Source of the DNA: Bacteroidota bacterium
Lineage (GTDB): Bacteria > Bacteroidota > Bacteroidia > Bacteroidales > F082
NCBI GenBank assembly: GCA_009773165.1
Contig: WOUZ01000005.1
Location: 219,421-283,420, forward strand
Direction: 5' to 3'
DNA length: 64,000 nt
Shown here one piece after another: positions 36,206 to 45,319 of the stretch; within the stretch, counting starts at the first letter, position 1, and every line of letters begins with the position of its first letter. The notes below the pieces were generated by a model. It did not search any database. It was given only the letters and a program-made list of their open reading frames with translations, and was not told the DNA's origin. A program made the translations under genes and the position numbers.

Positions 36206-38791
36206 ATGGTTTTAAGAATTACTGCTATTTTCATTTTACTTTTCGCATCCTGCATACCTCTAAAAGCACAAAACAAATCTGCTGAACAGGTCATTATTGA
36301 CAAGAAAGGAGTTATGCGATACAAAAAGAGCAAAGAAGAAATTAAAGGTTTTGGCATCAACTACACAGTTCCATTTGCACATGCATGGAGATCAGCAAAG
36401 AAAATGGGTATCGATCCAAAAGAAGCCATGCTTCAAGATATCTATCATTTTACACGACTTGGATTTGACCTTTACAGAGTTCATGTTTGGGATACTGAAA
36501 TTAGCGATTCACTTGGAAACCTGCTGAAAAATGAACATTTAGATGCTTTTGATTTCCTTCTCGCAACTTTGAAAGAACATGGATTCAATGCCATTATCAC
36601 CCCTATCGCGTTCTGGGGAAACGGCTGGCCTGAACCCGATGAGCCAACCGGAAGCTTCTCAATGAAATATGGCAAAAAAGATGCGCTCACAAATCCCGAT
36701 GCTATTAAAGCACAGCAGAATTACCTCACTCAGTTTATGAATCATATGAATCCATACACCGGACTGGCCTACAAAGACGAGCCAATGATTCTTGCGTTTG
36801 AGGTAAGTAATGAGCCTCATCATACAGGTGAAGCACAGGAAGTTACCGCTTTTGTCAAATCAATGGTAGAAGCTATCCGAAATTCAGGCACGACAAAACC
36901 TGTTTTTTACAACATCAGTCATGCAGTTCATTTTGCAGATGCCTATTTTCAGGGAGGAATTCAGGGAGGCACTTTTCAATGGTATCCAACAGGCCTGGGT
37001 TACAAACGCGAGTTGGAAGGCAACCTCCTTCCTAATGTTGACAATTATGAAATTCCTTTCGACTCCACTATCCGCAGGTATCAGGGGGCAAAAATCGTGT
37101 ATGAGTTTGATGCAGCCGATGTGAACAAATCATACATTTATCCGGCAATGGCTAGGAGTTTTCGAACTGCTGGTATCCAATTGGCAACTCATTTTGCTTA
37201 TGACCCAACCTATCTGGCATATGCCAACACAGAGTACAACACCCATTATATGAATCTGGTTTATACACCTCAAAAAGCGCTTGGGCTGATGATCGCTTCG
37301 CGCATCTTTCATGAGATACCCATGTACACCAGTTTTGGGAAATATCCGCAAGACACATCTTTTCAATATGTTACACTTAGCTATAAGCAAAATCTTGCTT
37401 TGTACAATGGTCCTGACACTTATATCTACACTAACAATACAACAACAGCTCCCATCAAGGAAGAAGATATTAAAAAAGTGGCAGGCTGGGGAAATTCACC
37501 TTTGGTAACCTATAAAGGATCAGGAGCTTATTTTCTTGATAAGCTGACTGAAGGCATTTGGAGACTTGAAGTATTACCTGATCCGATTGCCGTTGAAAAT
37601 CCGTTTGGACGCAACAGTCCTGAAAAAACGGTGAGTCTGATACAATGGAATCAGCATCCGATGCAACTGACAATAAAAAACCTTGGACGTAATTTTTCGA
37701 TAAGAGGGATCAATAAGGACAATCAGCTGGATACCAAAACATCTAACGGGTTATTTATGGTGAGTCCGGGAACTTACCTGTTGATGCGGAAAGATGCCTT
37801 TTTCATTAGTGACATCACTGGCAAATGGGGAAAAGTTCGCCTTAATGATTTCTACGCCCCTGCTGCAGATGTGAAAAAACAATGGTTTAATCATGTTCCA
37901 ATTAAGGAAGCAAGCGCTAAAACCGATCTTAAACTTTCGTTTCAGTTTATTGCTCCCCAGCGGCCGGTAAAAACAGAACTCATTGCTTATGTTGATCAAG
38001 ATTACCGAACCATTCCAATACACTATCTGTCAACAGGTTCGTATCAGACAGTGATTCCTGCCGACCTGCTTAAAAGCGGTATATTGCATTATTATGTTGT
38101 CATCACATCACACGATAATCAAACTACGACCTATCCTGGTGCAATTAAAGGTCATCCTTACGATTGGAATTTCACAGGAACAAAAACATTTCAAACCAAA
38201 ATTGTTCCTGCTGAATTTCCTATCCACCTTTTTGATGCAACATCCGATGCTGAATGGCTCATAAAAGAATGGAAGCCTGGTTTCAGCCTGCAACCAACTA
38301 CCACTCAAAATGAATCAGTTGTTGAATTAAATCTGCAACAGCTTTTTACACCTGACTTTGAAAATCTTAATGCAAAGCCTGTATATGATTACAGCATTAG
38401 GCACAGTTTTACCGAATTGATAAAAGGCAGAAAAGCTGACCTATTGACAAAAAGTAAACTGAAAATAAAAGCAAAATCTCTCAATGGAAAAAGTACTAAA
38501 CTGCAAGTTGCGCTGATATTGGACAACGGAGCAGCATTTGGAAAAATAATTGATTTGCAGCCTGATATACTTGAGTACAGCATCGACCTTACAGAATTGC
38601 AGGAAGTGAATACCGTTACCCTTCCCAGGCCATATCCATCATTTTTACCTTATTATTTCGATCATAACAACATAAATCCATTTGACGTTTCCAAGGTAGA
38701 AAGCCTTCAGTTTTCGATTGGTCCGGGAATTCCTGAATCAGAACTAAAACAGCCACATGGAATAGGCTTGGTAAGGGTCAGTCTGGAATAA
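36206..38791 (+). CDS. Large secreted GH5-like glycoside hydrolase
   Basis: The 861 residues have a signal peptide (about 1-22; a lipobox-like FASC ends at C16, so a lipoprotein is possible). A (beta/alpha)8 domain follows (about 45-390) in the style of clan GH-A: RVHVWD, ITPIAFWGNGWPE, acid/base E203 in FEVSNEPHH, and likely nucleophile E300 in KIVYEFDAAD. Residues 400-861 look like beta-sandwich modules, including a segment around 690-861 that resembles a carbohydrate-binding fold. The exact family is not clear; beta-mannanase or beta-glucanase-type action is plausible. It is transcribed alone, divergent from the BNR gene and about 2 kb from the PUL, and may add to polysaccharide breakdown. 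Confidence 0.75.
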   Translation: MVLRITAIFILLFASCIPLKAQNKSAEQVIIDKKGVMRYKKSKEEIKGFGINYTVPFAHAWRSAKKMGIDPKEAMLQDIYHFTRLGFDLYRVHVWDTEISDSLGNLLKNEHLDAFDFLLATLKEHGFNAIITPIAFWGNGWPEPDEPTGSFSMKYGKKDALTNPDAIKAQQNYLTQFMNHMNPYTGLAYKDEPMILAFEVSNEPHHTGEAQEVTAFVKSMVEAIRNSGTTKPVFYNISHAVHFADAYFQGGIQGGTFQWYPTGLGYKRELEGNLLPNVDNYEIPFDSTIRRYQGAKIVYEFDAADVNKSYIYPAMARSFRTAGIQLATHFAYDPTYLAYANTEYNTHYMNLVYTPQKALGLMIASRIFHEIPMYTSFGKYPQDTSFQYVTLSYKQNLALYNGPDTYIYTNNTTTAPIKEEDIKKVAGWGNSPLVTYKGSGAYFLDKLTEGIWRLEVLPDPIAVENPFGRNSPEKTVSLIQWNQHPMQLTIKNLGRNFSIRGINKDNQLDTKTSNGLFMVSPGTYLLMRKDAFFISDITGKWGKVRLNDFYAPAADVKKQWFNHVPIKEASAKTDLKLSFQFIAPQRPVKTELIAYVDQDYRTIPIHYLSTGSYQTVIPADLLKSGILHYYVVITSHDNQTTTYPGAIKGHPYDWNFTGTKTFQTKIVPAEFPIHLFDATSDAEWLIKEWKPGFSLQPTTTQNESVVELNLQQLFTPDFENLNAKPVYDYSIRHSFTELIKGRKADLLTKSKLKIKAKSLNGKSTKLQVALILDNGAAFGKIIDLQPDILEYSIDLTELQEVNTVTLPRPYPSFLPYYFDHNNINPFDVSKVESLQFSIGPGIPESELKQPHGIGLVRVSLE

Positions 38792-39130
38792 CAGTTGTTT
38801 AAATATCATAAGTGAAAGATAAACTCATGTAATGAAATTAGCATTTAAATGCTACAATTAGATATGCATCAATTACTTGCAAAATGGAAATTTAAAGATC
38901 AGGTTGGGTGGCCTATTGATTCTGGCGATTTTAAAAAATGGCTTAGCAATAAAAAAAGGTCTTTTGATCAACAAAATAACAAAACCTTTAAAGTTCTGGT
39001 CAGACCTATCTGACTGGAGCTTTGTTTTCTCATTCGATTGCTTTAAAAATCGTTAATTAACGTTAGAATTTCCAAAGGAAGCAATTATTTTACCCAAAAA
39101 ACCCTATTTTTACACCTGAAATAAATTAAT
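38792..39130. other. Intergenic region
   Basis: It contains only the weak 54-codon frame at 38849-39013. Upstream of the dipeptidase, a TATTTTTA-like element near 39103-39110 comes close to the -7 consensus but lacks the final G. No terminator with a T run was found after the glycosidase gene. Confidence 0.4.
38849..39013 (+). CDS. Small hypothetical ORF (54 codons, doubtful)
   Basis: The frame encodes a basic 54-residue product (MLQLDMHQLLAKWKF..., ending KVLVRPI) with no signal peptide, membrane segment or family resemblance. It lies between the glycosidase and dipeptidase genes, without a clear promoter. It could be a small gene, a remnant or chance. Confidence 0.25.
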   Translation: MLQLDMHQLLAKWKFKDQVGWPIDSGDFKKWLSNKKRSFDQQNNKTFKVLVRPI

Positions 39131-40507
39131 ATGTCATCAATGGAAAACATAAAATCGTACATCGAAGCGAACAAAGACCGCTTTTTGGATGAGCTCTTTT
39201 GCCTTATCCGTATCCCTTCAATAAGCTCACAAAGCGATCACAAGCCTGATATGCTCAAAGCAGCTGATTATTGGTGCGAAAGCATTAAAAAAGCTGGTGC
39301 TGATAAAGCTGAAATAATTCCTTCCGACGGCAATCCTGTCGTTTATGGAGAAAAAATAATCGACCCTTCATTACCAACAGTTTTGGTTTACGGTCATTAC
39401 GATGTGATGCCGGTCGATCCGCTTGAGTTATGGAAAAGTCCACCTTTTGAACCGGAAATAAGGGATGGAAAAATTTGGGCACGCGGAGCAGATGACGATA
39501 AAGGTCAGGCTTTTATGCATGCGAAAGCTTTCGAAACGCTCGTGAGTACTGGTAATTTGCCCTGCAATGTGAAATTTATGATCGAAGGCGAAGAAGAGAT
39601 TGGTTCTCCCAATCTCGCCAAGTGGTGTTCCGAACACAAAGAAATGCTCAAAGCCGACATCATACTGGTTTCCGACACCAGCATGATCGGCCCAGATATC
39701 CCATCCATCACCACTGGCTTGCGTGGTTTGGCTTACTGGCAGGTTGAAGTGACAGGTCCAAACCGTGATTTGCACTCAGGTCTCTTTGGTGGTGCTGTCG
39801 CTAACCCTATCAATACACTGGCTCAGATGGTTGCTTCTATCACCGACGAAAACAATCATATAACCATCCCCGGTTTCTATGATGATGTGCTTGAAGCAAC
39901 ACCAGCCGAAAGAGAATTACTCAACAAGGCTCCTTTCAGTGAAGAAGCCTACAAAAAAGCACTTGATGTTGAAGAATTGCGGGGAGAAGCTGGCTACACC
40001 ACCACCGAACGTACTGGTATCAGGCCTACTTTCGACCTTTGTGGCATTTGGGGAGGCTATGCAGGTGAGGGAGCAAAAACGGTACTTCCTTCCAAGGCTT
40101 TTGCCAAAATCTCATGTCGCCTTGTTCCCAATCAGCATCATAAAAAAATTGAGGTTCTTTTCAAAGAGCACTTTGAAAAAATCGCCCCCAAATCGGTAAA
40201 AGTTAAGGTGGAATATTTACATGGCGGACAGGCTTATGTGTGTCCGATCGATATGCCGGCATACAAAGCTGCTGAAAAAGCCTACATGCAAACATTTGGT
40301 AAACAACCCATTCCAATGCGTAGCGGAGGAAGTATTCCAATTATTTCTACTTTTGAAGAAATCCTTGGAATAAAAACCGTTTTGATGGGCTTTGGACTCG
40401 AATCAGATGCCATTCACTCGCCAAACGAAAACTTTCCTCTGGCAAACTTCTACAAAGGCATTGAAACAATCACTTGGTTCTACCATCATTTTGCACAGAT
40501 GAAATAA
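39131..40507 (+). CDS. M20-family metallodipeptidase
   Basis: The 458-residue cytoplasmic di-zinc peptidase shows the M20 dipeptidase signatures: VYGHYDVMPVDP (H89, D91), ARGADDDKGQ (bridging Asp near 122), IEGEEEIGS (152-159; general base and metal Glu), VSDTSM, and the late GLESDAIHSPNENF with the last His ligand. The lid/dimerisation domain (about 210-330) contains DLHSGLFGGAVANP. It hydrolyses dipeptides or related small substrates. No signal peptide; start ATG 39131 gives the usual N terminus. Single gene, ended by a strong terminator. Confidence 0.93.
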   Translation: MSSMENIKSYIEANKDRFLDELFCLIRIPSISSQSDHKPDMLKAADYWCESIKKAGADKAEIIPSDGNPVVYGEKIIDPSLPTVLVYGHYDVMPVDPLELWKSPPFEPEIRDGKIWARGADDDKGQAFMHAKAFETLVSTGNLPCNVKFMIEGEEEIGSPNLAKWCSEHKEMLKADIILVSDTSMIGPDIPSITTGLRGLAYWQVEVTGPNRDLHSGLFGGAVANPINTLAQMVASITDENNHITIPGFYDDVLEATPAERELLNKAPFSEEAYKKALDVEELRGEAGYTTTERTGIRPTFDLCGIWGGYAGEGAKTVLPSKAFAKISCRLVPNQHHKKIEVLFKEHFEKIAPKSVKVKVEYLHGGQAYVCPIDMPAYKAAEKAYMQTFGKQPIPMRSGGSIPIISTFEEILGIKTVLMGFGLESDAIHSPNENFPLANFYKGIETITWFYHHFAQMK

Positions 40508-40530
40508 GATACTTATTTCTTGAATGATAC

Positions 40531-40562
40531 AAAAGCTGCCTTTTTCCAAGGGCAGCTTTTAT
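40531..40562 (+). terminator. Terminator of the dipeptidase gene
   Basis: AAAAGCTGCC and GGCAGCTTTT form a perfect ten-pair stem with a ten-base loop, 23 bp after the stop codon, with T on the 3' arm. Confidence 0.85.
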
Positions 40563-40740
40563 GTTAATTATGTGATTTATATCTTATTATATCTAATATT
40601 AGAATTTGAAACTTGTACTATAAAAAGCAACAATAGAGTAAAAAAAAAACTACGTTCGAAAAAGTGTTCTCAAATTACTCAAAGTCATTTTTGAAAGATT
40701 ACGTTTTGTTCTGTATGTAGAACAACTCACCCCGCTAATC

Positions 40741-40768
40741 AAAAAAAAACGGCTTTACAGCCGTTTTT
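40741..40768 (-). terminator. Terminator at the end of the PUL operon
   Basis: On the minus strand AAAAACGGCT-GTAA-AGCCGTTTTT plus further T, 21 bp after the GH3 stop. It has A and T tracts on both sides and may work in both directions. Confidence 0.85.
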
Positions 40769-40789
40769 CATATCTATTTTAAACGTCAT

Positions 40790-43099
40790 TTAGTCTTTCA
40801 AAGTAAACTTCTCATTCAATCTGATGTCATTCGAAGCAGAACCCAGCATCAACATAAACTCACCGGCTTCAGCGGCCCAGCTTCCATCAAGGGTCACAAA
40901 AGCCAGGTCGGCTGACTTGATCTGAAATTTCACTTCCTGAGACTCGCCCTTACGTATCATCACCTTTTCAAAACCTTTGAGTTGCATAACTGGTCGGGAA
41001 ACTCCATTTCCAACGAGGTCTCGAATATAAAGTTGCACCACCTCCTCTCCGTCATATTTACCAGAGTTAGAAATGGTTACTGTAACATTCAGAACTTCGT
41101 CCATTCCTATTACTGAATTACTTAACTTCAGATTACCATATTTGAAAGTTGTATAACTCAATCCTTCACCAAATGCAAAAAGCGGTTCATTTGGTATGTC
41201 GCGGTATTTGGTACTAAAGCCATTTGGGTTTGGATCGTATGGACGACCTGTATTCATCTGCTCATAGTAAACAGGCACTTGACCGACGTGATAAGGAAAT
41301 GATGCAGGTAATTTGCCTGAAGGATTATATTCGCCAAAAAGGACATCAGCAATTGCATGACCCGATTGCGTACCAAGCAGCCAGCACTCAAGTATGGCAT
41401 CGGCATGATCAACAACATCGGTGAGAACTAGTGGACGACCATTAAACAAGGTGAGAACAATTGGCTTACCGGTTTTTTTGAGTTCTTTAAGTAGCTCAAC
41501 CTGAAGACCTTTAAGAGAAATATCGGCATAACTTCGGCATTCGCCTGACATATAAGCTGTTTCACCCAAAGCCAAAACTACAACATCCGATTGCTCAGCT
41601 GCCCTAATAGCTTCAGCAAAGCCTGAACGATCTGTTGTGTTGATCTCGAGTTGGGTGAAAAAACTTTGTGAGTCATTGGTCACTAATTTGCAACCTTCAG
41701 CAAACAGAATCTCTACTTTGCCTTTTGCTGCTTCCCTAAGTCCCTCTAAAAGAGAAACTGCAGTATTTGGATCAGCATGTCCACGCCAGTTACCAAGAGG
41801 AGCATCTTTATCATTGGCAAGCGGTCCTATGACTGCTATTTTTTTAACCTTATCTGTCAGAGGAAGAATTTTCTTATCATTTTTCAGCAATACAATTGAT
41901 TTTCTTGCGCCTTCAAGGGCAGCAGCGATATGGTCAGGATGCATGGTAAGCTCCTTTTCTTTCTCTTTATCGCAGTATTGATAGGGGTTATCAAATAATC
42001 CCAATTGAAACTTCACATACAGTATACGACCTACCATTTCATCAATTTGTTGAATCGTTATCCGCTTATCTTTAATAAGTTGTTCAACATGATTGAGATA
42101 GATTCTTCCTTCCATATCCATATCAATACCGGCATCAACCCCGCGAAATCCTACTTCATAAGGTGTTTCCACATTTCCATGATACAACATCTCACCAAGT
42201 GAGTTCCAATCGGATACAACAAAACCTTTGAAACCCCATTCGCCACGAAGAATATCTGTTTGAATCCAACGACTTCCTGATGCAGGAACTCCGTTGATGG
42301 TATTAAATGACGACATAAATGTTGCAGCACCAGCATCAACAGCAGCTTTAAAAGGAGGGAGATAAACCTCACGCAGCATACGCTCCGACATATCGACCGC
42401 TGCATAATCGCGACCGGCTATTGCTGCTCCATAGCCAACAAAATGTTTTGCACAGGCGGCAATCGTATTTGCATCAGCAAGGTTATCACCCTGAAAGCCT
42501 TTCACACGCGCTTTTGCTGCTTCCACTCCCAGATAAACATCTTCACCAGCTCCTTCCATTATACGTCCCCAACGAGGGTCTCGAGCGATGTCAACCATGG
42601 GCGCAAATGTCCAGTGAAGACCATTTGCCGCTGATTCAATTGCAGCTATTCGTGCAGTTTTTTCCATCAGCGCCCGGTCGAAACTTGCAGCCTCACCCAG
42701 AGGAACAGGGAAAATAGTTTTAAAGCCATGAATTACATCGTATCCAAATATCAATGGAATTCCTAATCGGGATTCATCAATGGCAATTTTTTGCAAACGA
42801 CGGGTTTCGTCAGCACCTAATACATTAAGAAAACTACCTATCTTTCCTTCACGAATCATCTCATCATAGACTTCCCCACGCTGTGTCACCTGACCAGTAC
42901 CCGTTTGTACATAAGGATTTGAAAACTGATTCATCTGACCAATCTTTTCCTGCAACGTCATTCTTGCCAGTAGGTCGTTTACTTTCTGACTGATATCATC
43001 CTGATTGTTGTCAGAGGATTGTTGAAACCCTGCAAATGTTAAGAATAAAGCAGTGAAAAACAGGGATTGAAAAAACACCTTAAATTTGTTAAATCTCAT
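40790..43099 (-). CDS. bglX: Secreted beta-glucosidase, glycoside hydrolase family 3
   Basis: The 769 residues resemble periplasmic BglX. There is a signal peptide (about 1-24), an N-terminal barrel with LARMTLQEKIGQM, GIPLIFGYDVIHGFKT, ARDPRWGRIMEGAGEDVYLG and AKHFVGYG, and nucleophile D297 in FVVSDWNS. An alpha/beta sandwich (SIVLLKNDKKILPL, ALGETAYMSGE) and a C-terminal fibronectin-III-like domain (GEEVVQLYIRD) follow. It removes terminal beta-glucosyl units from oligosaccharides. It is the last gene of the leftward PUL operon, 119 bp after the GH5 gene. It probably acts in the periplasm on oligosaccharides delivered by SusC/D. Confidence 0.92.
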   Translation of the reverse strand: MRFNKFKVFFQSLFFTALFLTFAGFQQSSDNNQDDISQKVNDLLARMTLQEKIGQMNQFSNPYVQTGTGQVTQRGEVYDEMIREGKIGSFLNVLGADETRRLQKIAIDESRLGIPLIFGYDVIHGFKTIFPVPLGEAASFDRALMEKTARIAAIESAANGLHWTFAPMVDIARDPRWGRIMEGAGEDVYLGVEAAKARVKGFQGDNLADANTIAACAKHFVGYGAAIAGRDYAAVDMSERMLREVYLPPFKAAVDAGAATFMSSFNTINGVPASGSRWIQTDILRGEWGFKGFVVSDWNSLGEMLYHGNVETPYEVGFRGVDAGIDMDMEGRIYLNHVEQLIKDKRITIQQIDEMVGRILYVKFQLGLFDNPYQYCDKEKEKELTMHPDHIAAALEGARKSIVLLKNDKKILPLTDKVKKIAVIGPLANDKDAPLGNWRGHADPNTAVSLLEGLREAAKGKVEILFAEGCKLVTNDSQSFFTQLEINTTDRSGFAEAIRAAEQSDVVVLALGETAYMSGECRSYADISLKGLQVELLKELKKTGKPIVLTLFNGRPLVLTDVVDHADAILECWLLGTQSGHAIADVLFGEYNPSGKLPASFPYHVGQVPVYYEQMNTGRPYDPNPNGFSTKYRDIPNEPLFAFGEGLSYTTFKYGNLKLSNSVIGMDEVLNVTVTISNSGKYDGEEVVQLYIRDLVGNGVSRPVMQLKGFEKVMIRKGESQEVKFQIKSADLAFVTLDGSWAAEAGEFMLMLGSASNDIRLNEKFTLKD

Positions 43100-43218
43100 C
43101 TTTGAAATCTGTTATAATTTGTTATTAATTGATATTTAATAATTTACTATTTCCTTTTTTGAAGATACCTGCAAAAAACTAAACTTAGCGTTTCCAAACC
43201 AATCTGCACATTAATGGC

Positions 43219-44226
43219 TTATTTGTTCATCAAAGCTTTCAGGATAGGCTTTACCCAGGCTTCCTTTTCGATGTTATACACGATAAAATCGCTATCGAAT
43301 TGCCAGTATGCCCAGCTAAATCCATATTGTTCTGCTGTTCTGGCTACAAAATTAGTATATCTTGAGCGAGATTTCATATCTCCTTTATCATAAGCACCAA
43401 ATTCTCCTAAAAATATTGGCCTGTTATTCTTTTTCGACCAGTCAGCTGCCACTTTCAACTTATTAACAGCATCATCTTTTTCCGCTTTTGTGCCTTTCCA
43501 ATAAATTCCTTTTAAATCTTTAAACTCATTTGTCCACCATGCTCCCTGATGTGTAAAAGGCATTGGATGATAAAAATGAACTGTCACAATGATATTCCTG
43601 TCATTTTCCGGCAGCTTAAGTGTTGGCAGACTTTCAATCCCATTCCAATTCCCGGGTCCGATGATAAGGGTTCTGTTTGGATTTGTTTCCCGAATTAAAT
43701 TTATGGCTTCAACGAGGTATTCATTCCACAAATCGATGCTTAATTTCTGATTTGGCTCATTAAGAATCTCAAAAATCACCTCATCGGGCTGATCTTTAAA
43801 ACGCGGAGCCAGCTGTTTCCAGACCGCCATAAACATTTCTTTCTTGGCAATCGGATCATCAGCCATAGCATTGTATTCATGCATATCAAGAATGACCATC
43901 AGCTTTGCTTCCAAGCCCTTTTTCACTGCCCAATCGAGTGTTTCAAGCCACTCCTTTTGAAGTTGGTAATTACTATCCATACCTGAAAATGCAAACATAT
44001 TAATGCGGATAGTAGAAAAACCTGCATCTTTAATCATTTGAAAATAGGACTCCTTGAACCTGCCTTTTGTGTGATCCTCCCATACAGCTTTGTCGTACCC
44101 TATGATATTTACGCCACGTGCCAACCTGCTGTTTTGCTCCTCTGCTTTGGATGTTTGCGCCTTTGTTTGATTAAAAAATGATAAGAATGTAAAGGCTAAA
44201 ACCAGAAAAAAAACATGATTATTCAT
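43219..44226 (-). CDS. Secreted glycoside hydrolase family 5 endoglucanase
   Basis: The 335 residues have a signal peptide (about 1-23, ending TKAQ) and a single GH5 barrel. Motifs: FSTIRINMF, LMVILDMHEYNA, acid/base E157 in FEILNEPNQ, TVHFYHPMPFTHQG, nucleophile E275 in PIFLGEFGAYD, and WAYWQFDSDF near the end. The pattern is that of cellulase-type endo-beta-1,4-glucanases, though related GH5 members act on mixed-linkage glucan or mannan. No carbohydrate-binding module. It sits in the PUL operon between the aldo-keto reductase and GH3 genes, where it would shorten chains for the GH3 and GH94 enzymes. Confidence 0.88.
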   Translation of the reverse strand: MNNHVFFLVLAFTFLSFFNQTKAQTSKAEEQNSRLARGVNIIGYDKAVWEDHTKGRFKESYFQMIKDAGFSTIRINMFAFSGMDSNYQLQKEWLETLDWAVKKGLEAKLMVILDMHEYNAMADDPIAKKEMFMAVWKQLAPRFKDQPDEVIFEILNEPNQKLSIDLWNEYLVEAINLIRETNPNRTLIIGPGNWNGIESLPTLKLPENDRNIIVTVHFYHPMPFTHQGAWWTNEFKDLKGIYWKGTKAEKDDAVNKLKVAADWSKKNNRPIFLGEFGAYDKGDMKSRSRYTNFVARTAEQYGFSWAYWQFDSDFIVYNIEKEAWVKPILKALMNK

Positions 44227-44315
44227 TATGAGTTATGTTAAATGTTTGAAATAGAATTAAAAACGTATACGAATGAACATCCTCCCCGGAATAAACCCCG
44301 ATTTAAAACCACCTA

Positions 44316-45317
44316 TTAATTCCCACTGTTAAGAACAGCTTCTATTTTCTCGATTTCTTCAGCAGAAAAGAAGGTATTCTTTAACGTATAAATATTGTCA
44401 TTCAACTGTTTAACTGAACTTACTCCTACGATGACCGAAGTTACCCGATGATCTTTGAGAAGCCATGCGGTAGCCATTTGTGCCAGACTTTGTCCACGAT
44501 AGGATGCCAATTCGTTTAAGGCATTTATTTTGATTAGCAGCTCAGGGGTGATGTTTTCTGGTCGGAGAAAATGTGCTTTTGAAGCTCGTGAATCAGATGG
44601 AATTCCATGCAAATACCTGTCAGTCAACATCCCTTGCGCCAGAGGTGAAAAAGCAACAATACCAACACCGTTATCTTCGAGCATATCAAGTAATCCATTC
44701 TCGACAGTCCTGTCAAACATTGAATACCTTGACTGATGTATCAGACAGGGTGTTCCCAACTGACGCAAAATATCGAGAGCACGCTGTGTTTGGTCGGGAG
44801 TATAGTTGGAAATACCTGCATAAAGTGCTTTGCCGCTTTTGACGATGTGATCGAGGGCCATCATAGTTTCTTCGAGTGGTGTTTTAGGATCAAACCTATG
44901 GGAGTAAAAAATATCTACATACTCCAAACCCATACGTTTAAGACTTTGGTTGACACTCGCAATGAGGTATTTGCGTGACCCCCATTCGCCATAAGGACCA
45001 TCCCACATATCGTAGCCGGCCTTGGTCGTAATAATCATTTCATCGCGGTAAGCAAGGAAATCCTTTTTCAGGATCACGCCAAAAACTTCTTCTGCTGATC
45101 CAGCAGGCGGACCGTAATTATTGGCCAGATCAAAGTGTGTAACACCTTGATTAAATGCCGACTGAATTATATCTCTTGCTGTATTGAAATTATCAGCATG
45201 ACCGAAATTATGCCATAATCCAAGAGAAATAGCAGGGAACAAAAGCCCACTCTTTCCACAACGGTTATAGCGCATTGTTCCATAACGATTGCTGTCAGCG
45301 GTATAATTATTTTTCAT
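44316..45317 (-). CDS. Aldo/keto reductase, YghZ (glyceraldehyde 3-phosphate reductase) type
   Basis: The 333-residue NADPH-dependent reductase has LGLWHNFG, THFDLANNYGPPAGSAEEVFG (catalytic Asp/Tyr in pieces), the Lys of IITTKAGY, and the His of DIFYSHRFDP. This is the AKR14/YghZ pattern, with the characteristic YGPPxGSAE stretch. The frame is open 24 codons further up, into the end of the GH94 gene, but the ATG at 45315-45317 lies two bases after that gene's stop and is the likely start. The tight coupling implies co-expression; its role may be detoxifying sugar-derived aldehydes. Exact substrate unknown. Confidence 0.87.
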   Translation of the reverse strand: MKNNYTADSNRYGTMRYNRCGKSGLLFPAISLGLWHNFGHADNFNTARDIIQSAFNQGVTHFDLANNYGPPAGSAEEVFGVILKKDFLAYRDEMIITTKAGYDMWDGPYGEWGSRKYLIASVNQSLKRMGLEYVDIFYSHRFDPKTPLEETMMALDHIVKSGKALYAGISNYTPDQTQRALDILRQLGTPCLIHQSRYSMFDRTVENGLLDMLEDNGVGIVAFSPLAQGMLTDRYLHGIPSDSRASKAHFLRPENITPELLIKINALNELASYRGQSLAQMATAWLLKDHRVTSVIVGVSSVKQLNDNIYTLKNTFFSAEEIEKIEAVLNSGN

Positions 45318-45319
45318 TT

